Assembly: GCF_001064145.1 (NCBI RefSeq)
Contig: NZ_JVOJ01000045.1
Location: 61,435-125,434 of the forward strand
Reading direction: 5' to 3'
From: Sanguibacter keddieii
GTDB lineage: Bacteria; Actinomycetota; Actinomycetes; Actinomycetales; Actinomycetaceae
Length of the DNA: 64,000 bases
The notes under the pieces are model-generated. The model worked only from the letters and a program-made list of their open reading frames with translations, searched no databases and had not been told where the DNA came from. A program made the position numbers and the translations under genes. Shown one piece after another: positions 54,265 to 62,515 of this stretch (position 1 is the first letter of the stretch; every line of letters begins with the position of its first letter).

Positions 54265-55671
54265 ATGCAGCACGGACGCGCATCGTCGGCCGTCGGCGCT
54301 CGGAGGTTCGTCGGTCGCAGTCGAACCATGAGCCTGCTCATGGCGCTGTTCCTGTTTGCGGGCATCGGTCTCGCGATCCCCGGTTTCGCCGCGCGGGCGG
54401 ATGACGCCCCGCGTTACGGCGTGTTTGAAGGTGGCATGCTCCGCGCAGCCATGTCGGAGAACTCAGACTTCGCTGCCGCACACGTCCAAACCGGATTTTG
54501 GGGACTGATCCTGGATCATGGACAGGTCACGCCGCTGAAGCGTCCGACTTTCACCCGTAACAATGAGTCCGTGACGGCGAACGACCCCGATCTGTGGGCT
54601 GCTGCCTCGCTTGATGATCCTACGATCATGACGGCCATTCCCAATGGCACGAACAACGTCGAGGGGATTACATGGAAGGCCGGAACCGTGCACACGGTCA
54701 CTGTTGTGATGTACCGCAGCGACACCTCCGGAGTTGAGCCCAATCCGGTCACCTATACGGTGATGGTGAATAGTCCGTACGTCGACAATATCGACGATCC
54801 GACGCCCGCTCCCACCGCGGACCCGACAGCTGCTCCCACCGATGATCCGACGGCCTCGCCTGCCCACACGGACGAGCCGACGGCCTCGCCTGCCCGCACG
54901 GACGAGCCGACGGCCGAGCCTGCCCCCACGGTGGACCCCGAGCCCGCTCCGACGGTCGAGCCGACCGCTGATCCCGCTCCGGCGCCCGCTCCGGACCCGG
55001 TGGTTGAGCCCACGACGGAGCCTTCCGCCGCTCCCGCACCGCAGCCTGACGATCCGCAGCTGCCGGCCGTGCGTCCCATGCCGACTCCTTCCGAGAGTGC
55101 GTCCCCGACGCCTGGCCCGTCCGCGTCTGCGACTGCTTCGCGGCCGTCCGAGACCCCTGTGTCGCCCATTACTGACGAGTCTCAGCTGACCGACTCAAAC
55201 AAGGGCGGCGTGAGCGCCGCCTTCACGGCCGGCCAGCTGACCATCAACGTGCCGTCGGAGAAGGCTGCCGCAGGCGACTGGGTAAGTGCCAACATCATGC
55301 AGACCGGAGAGGCCCGTTGGCTGCAGGTCGAGGACTCCAACAAGGTCACCATGGACCTCACGGGTCTGCCGACTGGCGAGTACAAGGTCGTTGTTGCAAA
55401 CCGCTCGCACGAGCTTGTCGGATGGGCCGAATTCAAGGTTGCTTCCACCGTGGGAGCGGCGGCGAACGGTTCGTCGGTCGACGCATCGGGTGCCGTGAAG
55501 CTTCACGCGGAGATGCTGTCCTCCTCGCTCGCTGGCAATGAGTCCGAGGGACTTAACGGATACCTGCTCGGTGCCGGTGCCTGCATGCTGATCCTCGGCG
55601 GCCTCGTGGTTGTCCAGGTTCTCTCCGGTCCTAAGATTGGCTCCGCCTCGAATGGAGTCACTCTGTCCTAA
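54265..55671 (+). CDS. Surface-exposed stalked membrane protein 2
   Basis: The 468-residue protein has a long signal peptide (AxA-type end AARA, ~46) and a globular domain (~47-170, YGVFEGGMLRAAMSENSDF). A Pro/Thr/Ala/Asp stalk (~173-300) includes three 10-residue repeats (DEPTASPART type). A second beta domain follows (~305-395, AAFTAGQLTINVPSEKAAAG), then a membrane helix (~430-452) and a short tail without LPxTG. AAGGAG precedes the ATG. The C-terminal LNGY-helix resembles the LNGW-helix of the preceding protein, so the two share anchor design. The function is unknown, and the context is the iron uptake region. Confidence 0.8.
   Translation: MQHGRASSAVGARRFVGRSRTMSLLMALFLFAGIGLAIPGFAARADDAPRYGVFEGGMLRAAMSENSDFAAAHVQTGFWGLILDHGQVTPLKRPTFTRNNESVTANDPDLWAAASLDDPTIMTAIPNGTNNVEGITWKAGTVHTVTVVMYRSDTSGVEPNPVTYTVMVNSPYVDNIDDPTPAPTADPTAAPTDDPTASPAHTDEPTASPARTDEPTAEPAPTVDPEPAPTVEPTADPAPAPAPDPVVEPTTEPSAAPAPQPDDPQLPAVRPMPTPSESASPTPGPSASATASRPSETPVSPITDESQLTDSNKGGVSAAFTAGQLTINVPSEKAAAGDWVSANIMQTGEARWLQVEDSNKVTMDLTGLPTGEYKVVVANRSHELVGWAEFKVASTVGAAANGSSVDASGAVKLHAEMLSSSLAGNESEGLNGYLLGAGACMLILGGLVVVQVLSGPKIGSASNGVTLS
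54841..54930 (+). repeat. Three tandem 30-bp repeats in the stalk of surface protein 2
   Basis: Units 54841-54870, 54871-54900 and 54901-54930 encode DDPTASPAHT, DEPTASPART and DEPTAEPAPT. Such tracts can vary in copy number between strains. Confidence 0.85.
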
Positions 55672-55674
55672 GCT
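55669..55674 (+). promoter_or_regulatory. -10-like TAAGCT before rarA
   Basis: TAAGCT overlaps the stop codon of surface protein 2 and ends seven bases before the rarA ATG. TAGGTT three bases later is a weaker alternative. No ribosome site is present, which fits a leaderless mRNA. Confidence 0.35.
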
Positions 55675-55681
55675 AGGTTTC

Positions 55682-57025
55682 ATGGATCTGTTTGATTCTG
55701 AATCCGTCGACGAGTCGGGCGTGCCTGCTTTCAACGCGGGCGCGCCCCTCGCCGTTCGTATGCGCCCGACGACCCTTGAAGAGGTAGTCGGTCAGTCTCA
55801 CCTGCTTGGCGAAGGAGCGCCGCTGCGCCGCCTCCTGTCGCCCGGTTCGAGTGATGGTGTTGCCGTTTCCTCCGTGGTGCTGTGGGGTCCGCCCGGAACG
55901 GGTAAGACGACCCTCGCCTATCTGATTGCGCGTGCGTCAGGGCGACGTTTTATTGAGCTGTCGGCAGTCTCCTCCGGTGTGAGCGACGTCCGGCGCGTGG
56001 TTGATGATGCGCGTCGAACCCTTGCCAGCGGGGGAGAGGAAACGATTCTGTTCGTCGACGAGGTGCATCGCTTTTCTAAGTCGCAGCAGGATTCGCTGCT
56101 TCCGGCGGTTGAGAATCGCTGGGTGGTGCTCGTTGCGGCGACGACGGAGAATCCGTCCTTCTCGGTTATTTCGCCGCTACTCTCGCGTTCGCTCCTGCTG
56201 ACGCTTCGGCCCCTGGATTCGGACGCTATCGAGCGACTGATCCGCCGTGCGCTGGCGGATGATCGCGGTCTCGCGGGGCGCTTTTCCATCACGCACGAGG
56301 CCGTGGCTGGCCTCGTGCGTCTGGCAGGCTCGGACGCACGAAAGTCACTCACTCTCCTCGAGGCGGCGGCAGGCGTTGCCAGTGATGATGGCTCTGGCGA
56401 GATCACTGTCGCGAGTGTCGAGGCAGCGGCGAATCAAGCGCTGGTTCGGTGGAGCAAGGATCAGCACTACGATGTCGCGAGTGCGTTCATTAAGTCGATG
56501 CGCGGGTCTGATGTGGACGCCTCGCTTCACTATCTTGCCCGGATGATCGAGGCCGGGGAAGACCCGCGCTTCATTGCGAGGCGCATCATGATTGCCGCAT
56601 CTGAGGAAATCGGGATGGCAGCCCCCGAGGTGCTCACCACCTGTGTGAGCGTCGCGCAGGGCGTCGCGCTTATCGGCATGCCTGAGGCGCGTCTGCTCCT
56701 GGCTCAGGCTGTCGTCGCCGTGGCGACAGCCCCGAAGTCGAACGCGACCTATTTGGCGATTGACCGCGCCATCGCGGATGTTCGCGCTGGGCGTGGGGGA
56801 GCGGTGCCCGAACATCTGCGCGACGCGCACTACGCCGGCGCAAAGGCTCTGGGCCATGGCGACGGGTACCTCTACGCGCACGATCAGCCTCACCATGTTG
56901 CCGCGCAGCAGTATCTGCCGGACGACCTGGAAGGTACGCAGTACTACGAGCCGACGGAAAACGGACATGAGGCGATGCTCACGAAGCGGCTCGGTGTGAT
57001 TCGCAATCTGCTGAAAAGACGCTAG
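55682..57025 (+). CDS. rarA: Replication-associated recombination protein A (RarA/MgsA)
   Basis: The 447-residue AAA+ ATPase acts at stalled replication forks. It has RPTTLEEVVGQSHLL at the start, Walker A GPPGTGKTT (~70-78), Walker B LFVDEVHRFSKSQQD (~123-137), AATTENPSFSV as sensor 1, and the RarA C-terminal region with SMRGSDVDASLHYLARM and QYLPDDLEG. ATG 55682 is chosen. An upstream reading from 55610 would lie inside the surface-protein gene. Confidence 0.94.
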   Translation: MDLFDSESVDESGVPAFNAGAPLAVRMRPTTLEEVVGQSHLLGEGAPLRRLLSPGSSDGVAVSSVVLWGPPGTGKTTLAYLIARASGRRFIELSAVSSGVSDVRRVVDDARRTLASGGEETILFVDEVHRFSKSQQDSLLPAVENRWVVLVAATTENPSFSVISPLLSRSLLLTLRPLDSDAIERLIRRALADDRGLAGRFSITHEAVAGLVRLAGSDARKSLTLLEAAAGVASDDGSGEITVASVEAAANQALVRWSKDQHYDVASAFIKSMRGSDVDASLHYLARMIEAGEDPRFIARRIMIAASEEIGMAAPEVLTTCVSVAQGVALIGMPEARLLLAQAVVAVATAPKSNATYLAIDRAIADVRAGRGGAVPEHLRDAHYAGAKALGHGDGYLYAHDQPHHVAAQQYLPDDLEGTQYYEPTENGHEAMLTKRLGVIRNLLKRR

Positions 57026-57028
57026 GAT
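57000..57028 (+). promoter_or_regulatory. Promoter of rpsD
   Basis: TTCGCA (57000-57005) and TAGGAT (57023-57028) are separated by 17 bp; the -10 includes the rarA stop codon. This leaves a leader of about 110 bases before rpsD. Confidence 0.5.
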
Positions 57029-57099
57029 GGAACAGTTGTCCGCAGCAGCGGGCACCTGGGGCCTTAGCCGATGGATCGGATCGATCCTGGAGTTGGCCC

Positions 57100-57120
57100 C
57101 ATGCCGGGATCCCCGGCATG
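57100..57120 (+). promoter_or_regulatory. Hairpin in the rpsD leader
   Basis: CATGCCGGG and CCCGGCATG form a perfect 9-bp stem around ATC, ending 24 bases before the rpsD ATG and just before the ribosome site GGAAGAAG. S4 proteins repress their own mRNAs in other bacteria, so this may be an autoregulatory element; that is inference. Confidence 0.4.
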
Positions 57121-57144
57121 ACATGAGAAACAGGAAGAAGAAAC

Positions 57145-57768
57145 ATGGCAACGAATCGTTCCCGCAAGCAGGTGCGCGAGTCCCGCGCCCTCGGTCTGGC
57201 TCTGACCCCCAAAGCCGTTCGCTACTTCGAGAAGCGCCCCTACGGCCCCGGTGAGCACGGCCGCACCCGCCGCCGCCAGGACTCCGACTACGCCGTTCGT
57301 CTGAAGGAAAAGCAGCGTCTGCGCGCTCAGTACGGTATTCGCGAGTCGCAGCTGCGCCGCACCTTCGAAGAGGCCCGTCGCACCGCCGGCCTGACCGGTG
57401 AGAACCTGGTCGAGCTGCTTGAGATGCGCCTCGACGCCCTCGTCCTGCGCGCCGGCTTCGCCCGCACCATCCAGCAGGCCCGCCAGTTCGTCGTGCACCG
57501 TCACATCCTCGTTGACGGCAAGATCGTCGACCGCCCCTCGTTCCGTGTGAAGCCCGGCCAGACCCTGCAGGTCAAGCCGAAGTCGCAGACCACGGTTCCC
57601 TTCGAGATCGCCGCTGAGGGTATTCACCGCGACGTGCTGCCCGCCGTCCCCGAGTACCTGGATGTCGATCTTTCCCGCCTCAAGGCGACCCTGGTGCGTC
57701 GCCCCAAGCGCGCTGAGGTCCCCGTGACCGTCGACGTCCAGATGGTCGTCGAGCACTACTCGCGCTGA
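57145..57768 (+). CDS. rpsD: 30S ribosomal protein S4
   Basis: The 207-residue primary 16S-rRNA-binding protein has the N-terminal KQVRESRALGLALTPKA and KRPYGPGEHG segments, and an S4 RNA-binding domain at ~95-160 (MRLDALVLRAGFARTIQQAR). No Cys zinc site is present, so it is the zinc-free form. It stands alone, away from the alpha operon, as in several actinobacteria, and is closed by a strong terminator. Confidence 0.97.
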   Translation: MATNRSRKQVRESRALGLALTPKAVRYFEKRPYGPGEHGRTRRRQDSDYAVRLKEKQRLRAQYGIRESQLRRTFEEARRTAGLTGENLVELLEMRLDALVLRAGFARTIQQARQFVVHRHILVDGKIVDRPSFRVKPGQTLQVKPKSQTTVPFEIAAEGIHRDVLPAVPEYLDVDLSRLKATLVRRPKRAEVPVTVDVQMVVEHYSR

Positions 57769-57780
57769 CACTAGTCAACG

Positions 57781-57817
57781 CCGCGCCCCCGAGCAATGCT
57801 CGGGGGCGCGGTTTTTT
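57781..57817 (+). terminator. Rho-independent terminator of rpsD
   Basis: A perfect 14-bp GC stem (57781-57794 with 57798-57811, loop AAT) is followed by TTTTTTCTTT. This is the most canonical terminator in the window. Confidence 0.95.
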
Positions 57818-57874
57818 CTTTCATCCCACTGTCCGCTTGCGCGTGCCGATGTGCCGTGAGCGGCGCCAACCGTC

Positions 57875-57880
57875 TAACAT
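57875..57880 (+). promoter_or_regulatory. -10-like TAACAT before alaS
   Basis: TAACAT ends eight bases before the alaS ATG. GGGGAA lies between them but is close to the start codon, so the mRNA is leaderless or has a very short leader. Confidence 0.4.
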
Positions 57881-57888
57881 GGGGAACT

Positions 57889-60597
57889 ATGCGTACCTCT
57901 GAAATCCGCACCCGCTGGCTCGACTACTTCGAGAAGCAGGGTCATGAGATTCGTCCTTCCGTTTCTCTCGTCTCTCCGGAGCCCTCGATTCTGTTTACGA
58001 TCGCGGGCATGGTTCCGTTCATCCCCTACATCACGGGCGTTGAGCCTGCGCCGTGGCCGCGCGCCGCGTCGGTGCAGAAGTGCATTCGCACGAACGACAT
58101 CGACAACGTCGGCAAGACGACCCGTCACGGCACGTTCTTCCAGATGAACGGCAACTTCTCCTTCGGCGATTACTTCAAGGAAGGTGCGATCAACTATGCG
58201 TGGGACCTGTTGACCGGTTCGCGCGACGAGGGTAAGTACGGCCTCGACGGTGATCGCTTCTGGGTGACGATTTGGGACCAGGATGAGGAAGCTTTCGATG
58301 TGCTGACCAAACAGATCGGCATGGACCCCAAGCACATCGTCCGCCTGCCTCGCGAGGAGAACTTCTGGGACACCGGCCAGCCTGGCCCGGCGGGTCCCTG
58401 CGCCGAGTGGCACTACGACCGTGGTCCCGCATACGGCCCCGAGGCTGTGGGCGGTACCGTCGATCCGGGTGGCGACCGCTACCTCGAGGTGTGGAACCTG
58501 GTCTTCGACCAGTACATGCGCGGTGAGGGCTCCGGCAAGGACTACCCGCTGCTGGGCGAGCTCGACCAGAAGGCGATCGATACAGGTGCCGGTCTGGAGC
58601 GTCTGGCCTTCGTCATGCAGGACAAGCCCAACATGTACGAGATCGACGAGGTCTTCCCCGTCATCGAGGCCGCCATGCAGATGAGCGGTAAGCGCTACGG
58701 CCTGGGCGCTGCGGGCCCCGAGGCCGGCGCCGCTTACGACGACGACGTGCGCATGCGCGTCGTGGCCGACCACGTGCGTTCCTCCCTTATGCTCATCGGA
58801 GACGGGGTGCGTCCCGGCAACGATGGTCGCGGCTACGTGCTGCGCCGCCTGATCCGTCGCGCGGTTCGCTCGATGCGTCTGCTCGGTGTCGACGAGGCGA
58901 CGATGCCCACGCTGCTCACGGCATCGAAGGATGCGATGAAGGCGTCGTACCCCGAGCTGGAGACCAACTGGAAGACGATCTCCGAGGTTGCTTACGCGGA
59001 GGAAGACGCGTTCCGCCGCACCCTCAGCGCCGGTACGACGATCCTCGACGCCGCCGTTGCGACGGCCAAGGAAGCGAAGGGTGCGCCCGTCATTTCTGGT
59101 GCGTCGGCGTTCTCGCTGCACGACACCTACGGTTTCCCGATCGATCTGACCCTCGAGATGGCCGCCGAGCAGGGCGTGTCCGTCGACGAGGAGGGCTTCC
59201 GCACTCTGATGGCCGAGCAGAAGGAGCGCGCACGCGCCGATGCTCGCTCGAAGAAGACCGGACATACCGACGTTCGCGTCTTCCATGACATTGAGAAGGC
59301 GATGGGTGGCGGCTCGACGTTCCTGGGCTACACGGAGCAGGCCGCAGAGGCCACCGTTGAGGCTCTGCTCGTCGACGGTGTGGCGGCTCCGGCTGCGAGC
59401 GCCCCTGCCGAGGTTGAGGTCATCCTCGACCGCACGCCCTTCTACGCCGAGATGGGTGGCCAGCTCGCCGACCACGGCACCATTCGCCTTGCAGGTGGCG
59501 GTGTCGTTGAGGTCCACGACGTGCAGGCTCCTATCCGTGGCCTGAGCGTTCACCGCGGAACCCTCACTGAGGGCGGAATCACGGTGGCCGAGAAGGCTTA
59601 CGCCGAGATCGACGGCCAGCGTCGCCTCGCCATCGCGCGCGCTCACACCGCGACGCACATGGTGTACGCGGGACTGCGTAACGTCGTGTCGGAGGACGCG
59701 ACCCAGGCGGGTTCGGAGAACTCCCCGTCGCGCCTGCGCTTCGACTTCCGTCACGGATCCGCTCTCGAGGGCTCGCAGCTCACCGATATTGAGGCACTCG
59801 TCAACGAAAAGCTCGCAGAGGACCTGGCCGTGACCACCGAGGTCATGAGTATTGATGCTGCTCGTAAAGCTGGCGCGATCGCATTGTTCGGTGAAAAGTA
59901 CGGTTCCGAGGTCCGCGTCGTCACTATCGGTGATGGGTTCGACCGTGAGCTCTGCGGTGGTACTCACGTGCCCACGACCGGTCATATTGGTCGCGTCACG
60001 GTGCTGTCCGAGGGGTCCGTCGGTTCGGGCGTGCGTCGTATCGACGCTCTGGTCGGCGACGGTGCGTATGAGTTCCAGGCGAAGGAACACGCGCTCGTCA
60101 ACCAGCTCTCCCAGCTTGTGGGCGGGCGCGCCGATGAACTGCCCGAGCGCATCGAGTCGCTGCTGGCCAAGCTGCGCGATTCCGAGAAGGAGCTCGAGAA
60201 GATCCGCATGGCACAGGCTCTGAGCCAGGGTGCCGATCTGGCAGCTTCTGCACAGGCCGTCGGTCCCGTGACCCTCGTCGCCGCAGCAGTTGGTGAGATG
60301 CCGTCTGCGGACGCTCTGCGTACCCTGGCGCTGGATGTGCGCGACCGCCTCGGCAATGAGCGTGGAACCGTCGTCGCCCTCGGTGGCCTCGTCGGCGGTA
60401 AGCCCTCGCTTGTCGTCGCGACGAACGAGGCAGCGCGCGAGGCGTCGGTGAAGGCCGGTGCTCTGGTTCGCGCCGTCGGTAAGCACATGGGCGGTGGCGG
60501 CGGTGGCCGTGACGACATCGCTCAGGGTGGCGGCACCAAGCCCGAGGGCATCGCGGACGCGATCGACGCGATCCGCAAGGAAATCGAGGCTCTGTGA
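57889..60597 (+). CDS. alaS: Alanine--tRNA ligase
   Basis: The 902-residue class II synthetase charges tRNA-Ala and edits mischarged Ser/Gly. Its N-terminus is MRTSEIRTRWLDYFEKQGH, and NGNFSFGDYFKEGAI and GAGLERLAFVMQ lie in the catalytic core. The editing domain has HTATHMVYAGLR (~586-597) and the zinc Cys/His in ELCGGTHVPTTG (~686-697). A C-terminal Gly-rich C-Ala domain (GGGGGGRDDIAQGGG) ends the protein. The start was set by homology; 57796 would run into the terminator. It overlaps ruvX by four bases. Confidence 0.96.
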   Translation: MRTSEIRTRWLDYFEKQGHEIRPSVSLVSPEPSILFTIAGMVPFIPYITGVEPAPWPRAASVQKCIRTNDIDNVGKTTRHGTFFQMNGNFSFGDYFKEGAINYAWDLLTGSRDEGKYGLDGDRFWVTIWDQDEEAFDVLTKQIGMDPKHIVRLPREENFWDTGQPGPAGPCAEWHYDRGPAYGPEAVGGTVDPGGDRYLEVWNLVFDQYMRGEGSGKDYPLLGELDQKAIDTGAGLERLAFVMQDKPNMYEIDEVFPVIEAAMQMSGKRYGLGAAGPEAGAAYDDDVRMRVVADHVRSSLMLIGDGVRPGNDGRGYVLRRLIRRAVRSMRLLGVDEATMPTLLTASKDAMKASYPELETNWKTISEVAYAEEDAFRRTLSAGTTILDAAVATAKEAKGAPVISGASAFSLHDTYGFPIDLTLEMAAEQGVSVDEEGFRTLMAEQKERARADARSKKTGHTDVRVFHDIEKAMGGGSTFLGYTEQAAEATVEALLVDGVAAPAASAPAEVEVILDRTPFYAEMGGQLADHGTIRLAGGGVVEVHDVQAPIRGLSVHRGTLTEGGITVAEKAYAEIDGQRRLAIARAHTATHMVYAGLRNVVSEDATQAGSENSPSRLRFDFRHGSALEGSQLTDIEALVNEKLAEDLAVTTEVMSIDAARKAGAIALFGEKYGSEVRVVTIGDGFDRELCGGTHVPTTGHIGRVTVLSEGSVGSGVRRIDALVGDGAYEFQAKEHALVNQLSQLVGGRADELPERIESLLAKLRDSEKELEKIRMAQALSQGADLAASAQAVGPVTLVAAAVGEMPSADALRTLALDVRDRLGNERGTVVALGGLVGGKPSLVVATNEAAREASVKAGALVRAVGKHMGGGGGGRDDIAQGGGTKPEGIADAIDAIRKEIEAL

Positions 60598-61082
60598 GTA
60601 TTCGTCGGGGTATTCGTATCGGCGTAGACGTCGGCACCGTGCGTGTCGGCGTCAGCCGGTGCGACCCCGACGGCATTCTTACGATGCCTGTTGAAACCCT
60701 TCACAGGGCTCCCGACCTGTCCGATCTTGATCGCTTGACCGACATCGTGCGTAGCCACGACGCGATCGAAGTGATCGTGGGACTCCCTCGGCACCTGCGC
60801 GGGGGAGAGGGGATCTCTGCGAAGGGCGCGCGCAAGTATGCACGCCGCATCAAGAAGCTTGTTCCCGATGTGCGTGTGGCGATGGTCGACGAACGCATGA
60901 CGTCCAACCAGGCGCACGCGCGTCTGCGTGCATCCGGGATCCCCGAGATCGAGCATCGCAGTGTCATCGACCAGGTCGCGGCGCAGATCATTTTGGAACA
61001 GGCACTCGAGCTCGAACGCATGGGTGGTCGTGCTCCCGGTGAGGAAATCATCCTCGAACCAAGTGAAGGAGCGCACGCATGA
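60594..61082 (+). CDS. ruvX: YqgF/RuvX-family RNase H-fold nuclease
   Basis: The 162-residue protein has the RNase H-like fold with IGVDVGTVRVGVS at the start, VGLPRHLRGGEG, VDERMTSNQAH and DQVAAQIILEQAL carrying the acidic residues. YqgF proteins act in 16S rRNA 5' maturation, and some resolve Holliday junctions. The GTG overlaps the alaS stop (GTGA), and the end overlaps mltG (ATGA). Its position after alaS is the standard actinobacterial order. Confidence 0.93.
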   Translation: MSIRRGIRIGVDVGTVRVGVSRCDPDGILTMPVETLHRAPDLSDLDRLTDIVRSHDAIEVIVGLPRHLRGGEGISAKGARKYARRIKKLVPDVRVAMVDERMTSNQAHARLRASGIPEIEHRSVIDQVAAQIILEQALELERMGGRAPGEEIILEPSEGAHA

Positions 61083-62515
61083 GTACGCCTCCCCCGTACC
61101 CCTTCCGTTCTCGTCGCGAGATTCATTCCGGCGAGCGAAAGGTCTATTCCGATGCCGATCTACATGAGCAGTATGCATCGCAGGACGCGACCGAGACGCC
61201 CGCTGCGGGAACCGACTTGCGTGACGGTTTCTCGCGTGACGAGGCCGTGGCACCCGTTTCGGCAAGGGCGCGGGGCGAGCGCACGCTTCGTTCTTTCGAC
61301 GAAGTGACGGATACTGGCGATACTCCTCGCGTGTCCGGTGCAGCGCTGCGTCAGCGTAGTGCGGCGCAGGCAGCAGAATCGCCTTCTGAGACGACGGGTA
61401 TGCGTTCTCGCCGCCTCGCCAGTGAACGACGAGCGGCGCGCAAGCGCAAGCGCCGCCGTCGGGTGCGGTCCTTCTTCATTATTGTTCTGGTGCTTGGCCT
61501 GCTGGCCGGTGCCAGCTACGTCGCCTACGATCAGATCTTCAACTCGTCTGCGACCTCCTCGGATGATTTCCCGGGGCCGGGCTCCGGCTCGGTCGAGGTG
61601 ACGATCGTTGAGAATTCATCCGGTCGCGATATCGGCCAGATGCTCGTCGATGCGGGCGTGGTGAAGTCCGTCGGAGCGTTCGTGCGTCAGTTCGAGAAGA
61701 CCTCGGCGTCGATGTCCATTCGTCCCGGTACGTACCGCCTGAAGCAACAGATGAGTGCCGCCGGCGCGCTTGCAGGCCTGCTGGACGAGACGAACCGCGT
61801 CGATTCGACGATTACGATCACGTCGGGCCAGAAGATGTCGGAGGTCAAGAAGCGGATCGTCGACATTATGGGCGTCACTGAGGAACAGGTAGACGCTGCT
61901 TTCGCCGACACGGAGGCGATTGGGCTACCGTCTGAGGCTGGAGGTAACGCCGAGGGATGGCTGCTGCCCGGTTCCTATGAGGTCGCCGAGGACGACACTC
62001 CGACGACCGTCATCGCACGGATGGTGAAGGGCACTGTCGATGAGCTTGATCGTCTTGGCGTTGCTCCTGCTGACCGTGAGACCGTCCTCATCAAGGCTTC
62101 CATCGTCGACGGTGAAATGAACATCGACAAGTACATGCCGATGGTTGCTCGTGTCATCGAGAATCGCCTCGCAGACACGAACGGGGAGACGAAGGGCTAC
62201 CTCGGCATGGACTCGACCGTCCTGTACGGCGTCGGAAAGACCAGCGGCGTTCCGGACCAGGCGGACCTGGACAACGACAATCCCTACAACACGCGCCTGC
62301 ACGCAGGTCTGCCTCCGACGCCGATTGGGCAGCCCAGCGAGAAGGCCATCAAGGCAGTCCTGAACCCAGCTGATGGTAACTGGCTGTACTTCGTCACCGT
62401 CAACCTGGACACGGGTGAGACACTGTTTGCCTCGACTCTCGAGGAGCAGGAGAAGAACCGCGAACAGTTCAAGGCGTACTGCACCGCGAACCCGACGGTC
62501 TGCACCGCGTCATGA
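61079..62515 (+). CDS. mltG: Endolytic peptidoglycan transglycosylase MltG
   Basis: The 478-residue protein has a long cytoplasmic, low-complexity N-terminus (~1-125, with KRKRRRR before the membrane), one membrane helix (~130-150), a LysM-like domain (VEVTIVENSSGRDIGQML) and the YceG catalytic domain. The conserved core reads KASIVDGE (Glu346); other members usually have ASIVEKE or ASIVQAE, so the catalytic Glu is kept while the preceding residues differ. It should cut nascent glycan strands outside the membrane and set their length. It overlaps ruvX and aroE by four bases each. Confidence 0.92.
   Translation: MSTPPPYPFRSRREIHSGERKVYSDADLHEQYASQDATETPAAGTDLRDGFSRDEAVAPVSARARGERTLRSFDEVTDTGDTPRVSGAALRQRSAAQAAESPSETTGMRSRRLASERRAARKRKRRRRVRSFFIIVLVLGLLAGASYVAYDQIFNSSATSSDDFPGPGSGSVEVTIVENSSGRDIGQMLVDAGVVKSVGAFVRQFEKTSASMSIRPGTYRLKQQMSAAGALAGLLDETNRVDSTITITSGQKMSEVKKRIVDIMGVTEEQVDAAFADTEAIGLPSEAGGNAEGWLLPGSYEVAEDDTPTTVIARMVKGTVDELDRLGVAPADRETVLIKASIVDGEMNIDKYMPMVARVIENRLADTNGETKGYLGMDSTVLYGVGKTSGVPDQADLDNDNPYNTRLHAGLPPTPIGQPSEKAIKAVLNPADGNWLYFVTVNLDTGETLFASTLEEQEKNREQFKAYCTANPTVCTAS

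Noticed and set aside
52707-55671. Recently acquired genomic island
   Set aside because: The gap is AT-rich and the two genes are of unknown family, but no integrase, repeat, tRNA or IS flanks them, and the coding parts have normal GC-rich codon use.
57874-60486. Open frame of about 870 codons on the minus strand opposite alaS
   Set aside because: It mirrors a very well conserved gene, lacks recognisable domains and is the usual product of high-GC third-position codon bias. The same holds for long antisense frames at 36553-39042, 2709-4949 and 199-1524.
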